From Sedimentibacter sp. zth1 (GTDB taxonomy: Bacteria; Bacillota; Clostridia; Tissierellales; Sedimentibacteraceae), in contig NZ_CP071445.1 of assembly GCF_017352195.1 (NCBI RefSeq), positions 3,069,931 through 3,133,930 of the forward strand: a stretch of 64,000 nt of DNA, written 5' to 3'. Below, in pieces: positions 63,908 to 64,000 of this stretch. The position numbers and the translations under genes are program-made. The notes beneath the pieces were generated by a model. That model was not told the origin of the DNA and searched no databases. It saw only the letters and a program-made list of their open reading frames with translations. The number at the start of each line of letters is the position of its first letter. The first letter of the stretch is position 1.

Positions 63908-64000
63908 ATGTGTAAAGTGATAGCAATAGCAAATCAGAAAGGTGGAGTTGGTAAAACTACCACAACAATTAACTTAGGAGTAGCTCTTAAAAATTTAGAC
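63908..64000 (+). CDS. ParA/Soj family ATPase, 3' end outside window
   Basis: The first 31 codons are present: MCKVIAIANQKGGVGKTTTT followed by INLGVAL, which is the deviant Walker A of ParA partition ATPases. ATG follows AGGAG at eight bases. The opening and the hairpin before it resemble ParA genes of integrative and conjugative elements of Clostridia; a chromosomal Soj would normally lie near the origin with Spo0J, which cannot be checked here. Confidence 0.88.
   Translation, partial: MCKVIAIANQKGGVGKTTTTINLGVALKNLD

Overview
The DNA is very AT-rich, uses strong AGGAGG-type ribosome binding sites, and encodes lipoproteins, SLH-anchored surface protein and an iron-only hydrogenase regulator. 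This points to an anaerobic low-GC Firmicute of the class Clostridia; I cannot name the genus. No tRNA, rRNA or CRISPR array was seen.

Layout. 1-2.2 kb: a DUF2207 membrane protein (its 5' end lies outside the window) and LemA. 2.3-5.4 kb (minus): a small Cys-rich protein, then a NitT/TauT-type ABC importer led by a TM1266-like hydrogenase regulator, with a terminator-containing leader. 5.5-10.5 kb: GNAT and DUF2284 proteins, a subtilase-kelch protein that has lost its catalytic Ser, and a membrane protein with a papain-like domain. 10.7-13.8 kb: Fur/Zur regulator and a ZnuACB metal importer. 13.9-14.7 kb: a free-standing FtsK-like ATPase. 14.9-21.2 kb: a complete Dpp/Opp peptide importer (B, C, D, F, A) plus a DUF169 protein. 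21.3-25.2 kb: a BvgS-like hybrid kinase, a second papain-like protein and a YbaK deacylase. 25.2-28.1 kb (minus): glycolipid glycosyltransferase, polysaccharide deacetylase and flippase-like protein, behind a promoter with activator-type direct repeats. 28.5-38.7 kb: one 3385-residue lectin/Ig/SLH surface protein. Its terminator is followed directly by a complete group IIC intron (38780-40690).

Accessory region 40.8-62.6 kb. This is the most unusual part. It starts with a 25-codon ORF with an excellent ribosome site, overlapping two ABC exporter half-transporters. Then come three tandem copies of a two-gene lipoprotein cassette, a small secreted Cys-rich protein, a MalK/MalF/MalG-like importer, an HlyD-like adaptor and a MacB-like membrane protein, and finally an unknown protein plus an ABC ATPase/permease pair. 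Several parts are broken: one lipoprotein copy is a deletion remnant, the unknown gene has three early stops, and the last ATPase is split by an IS21-family element with a 5-bp target duplication. I read it as an export/import system for a peptide or surface compound that has expanded by duplication and is now decaying; its substrate is unknown.

Right edge: a FeoB fragment without its G domain (minus), a terminator, and the start of a ParA gene that probably opens a mobile element.
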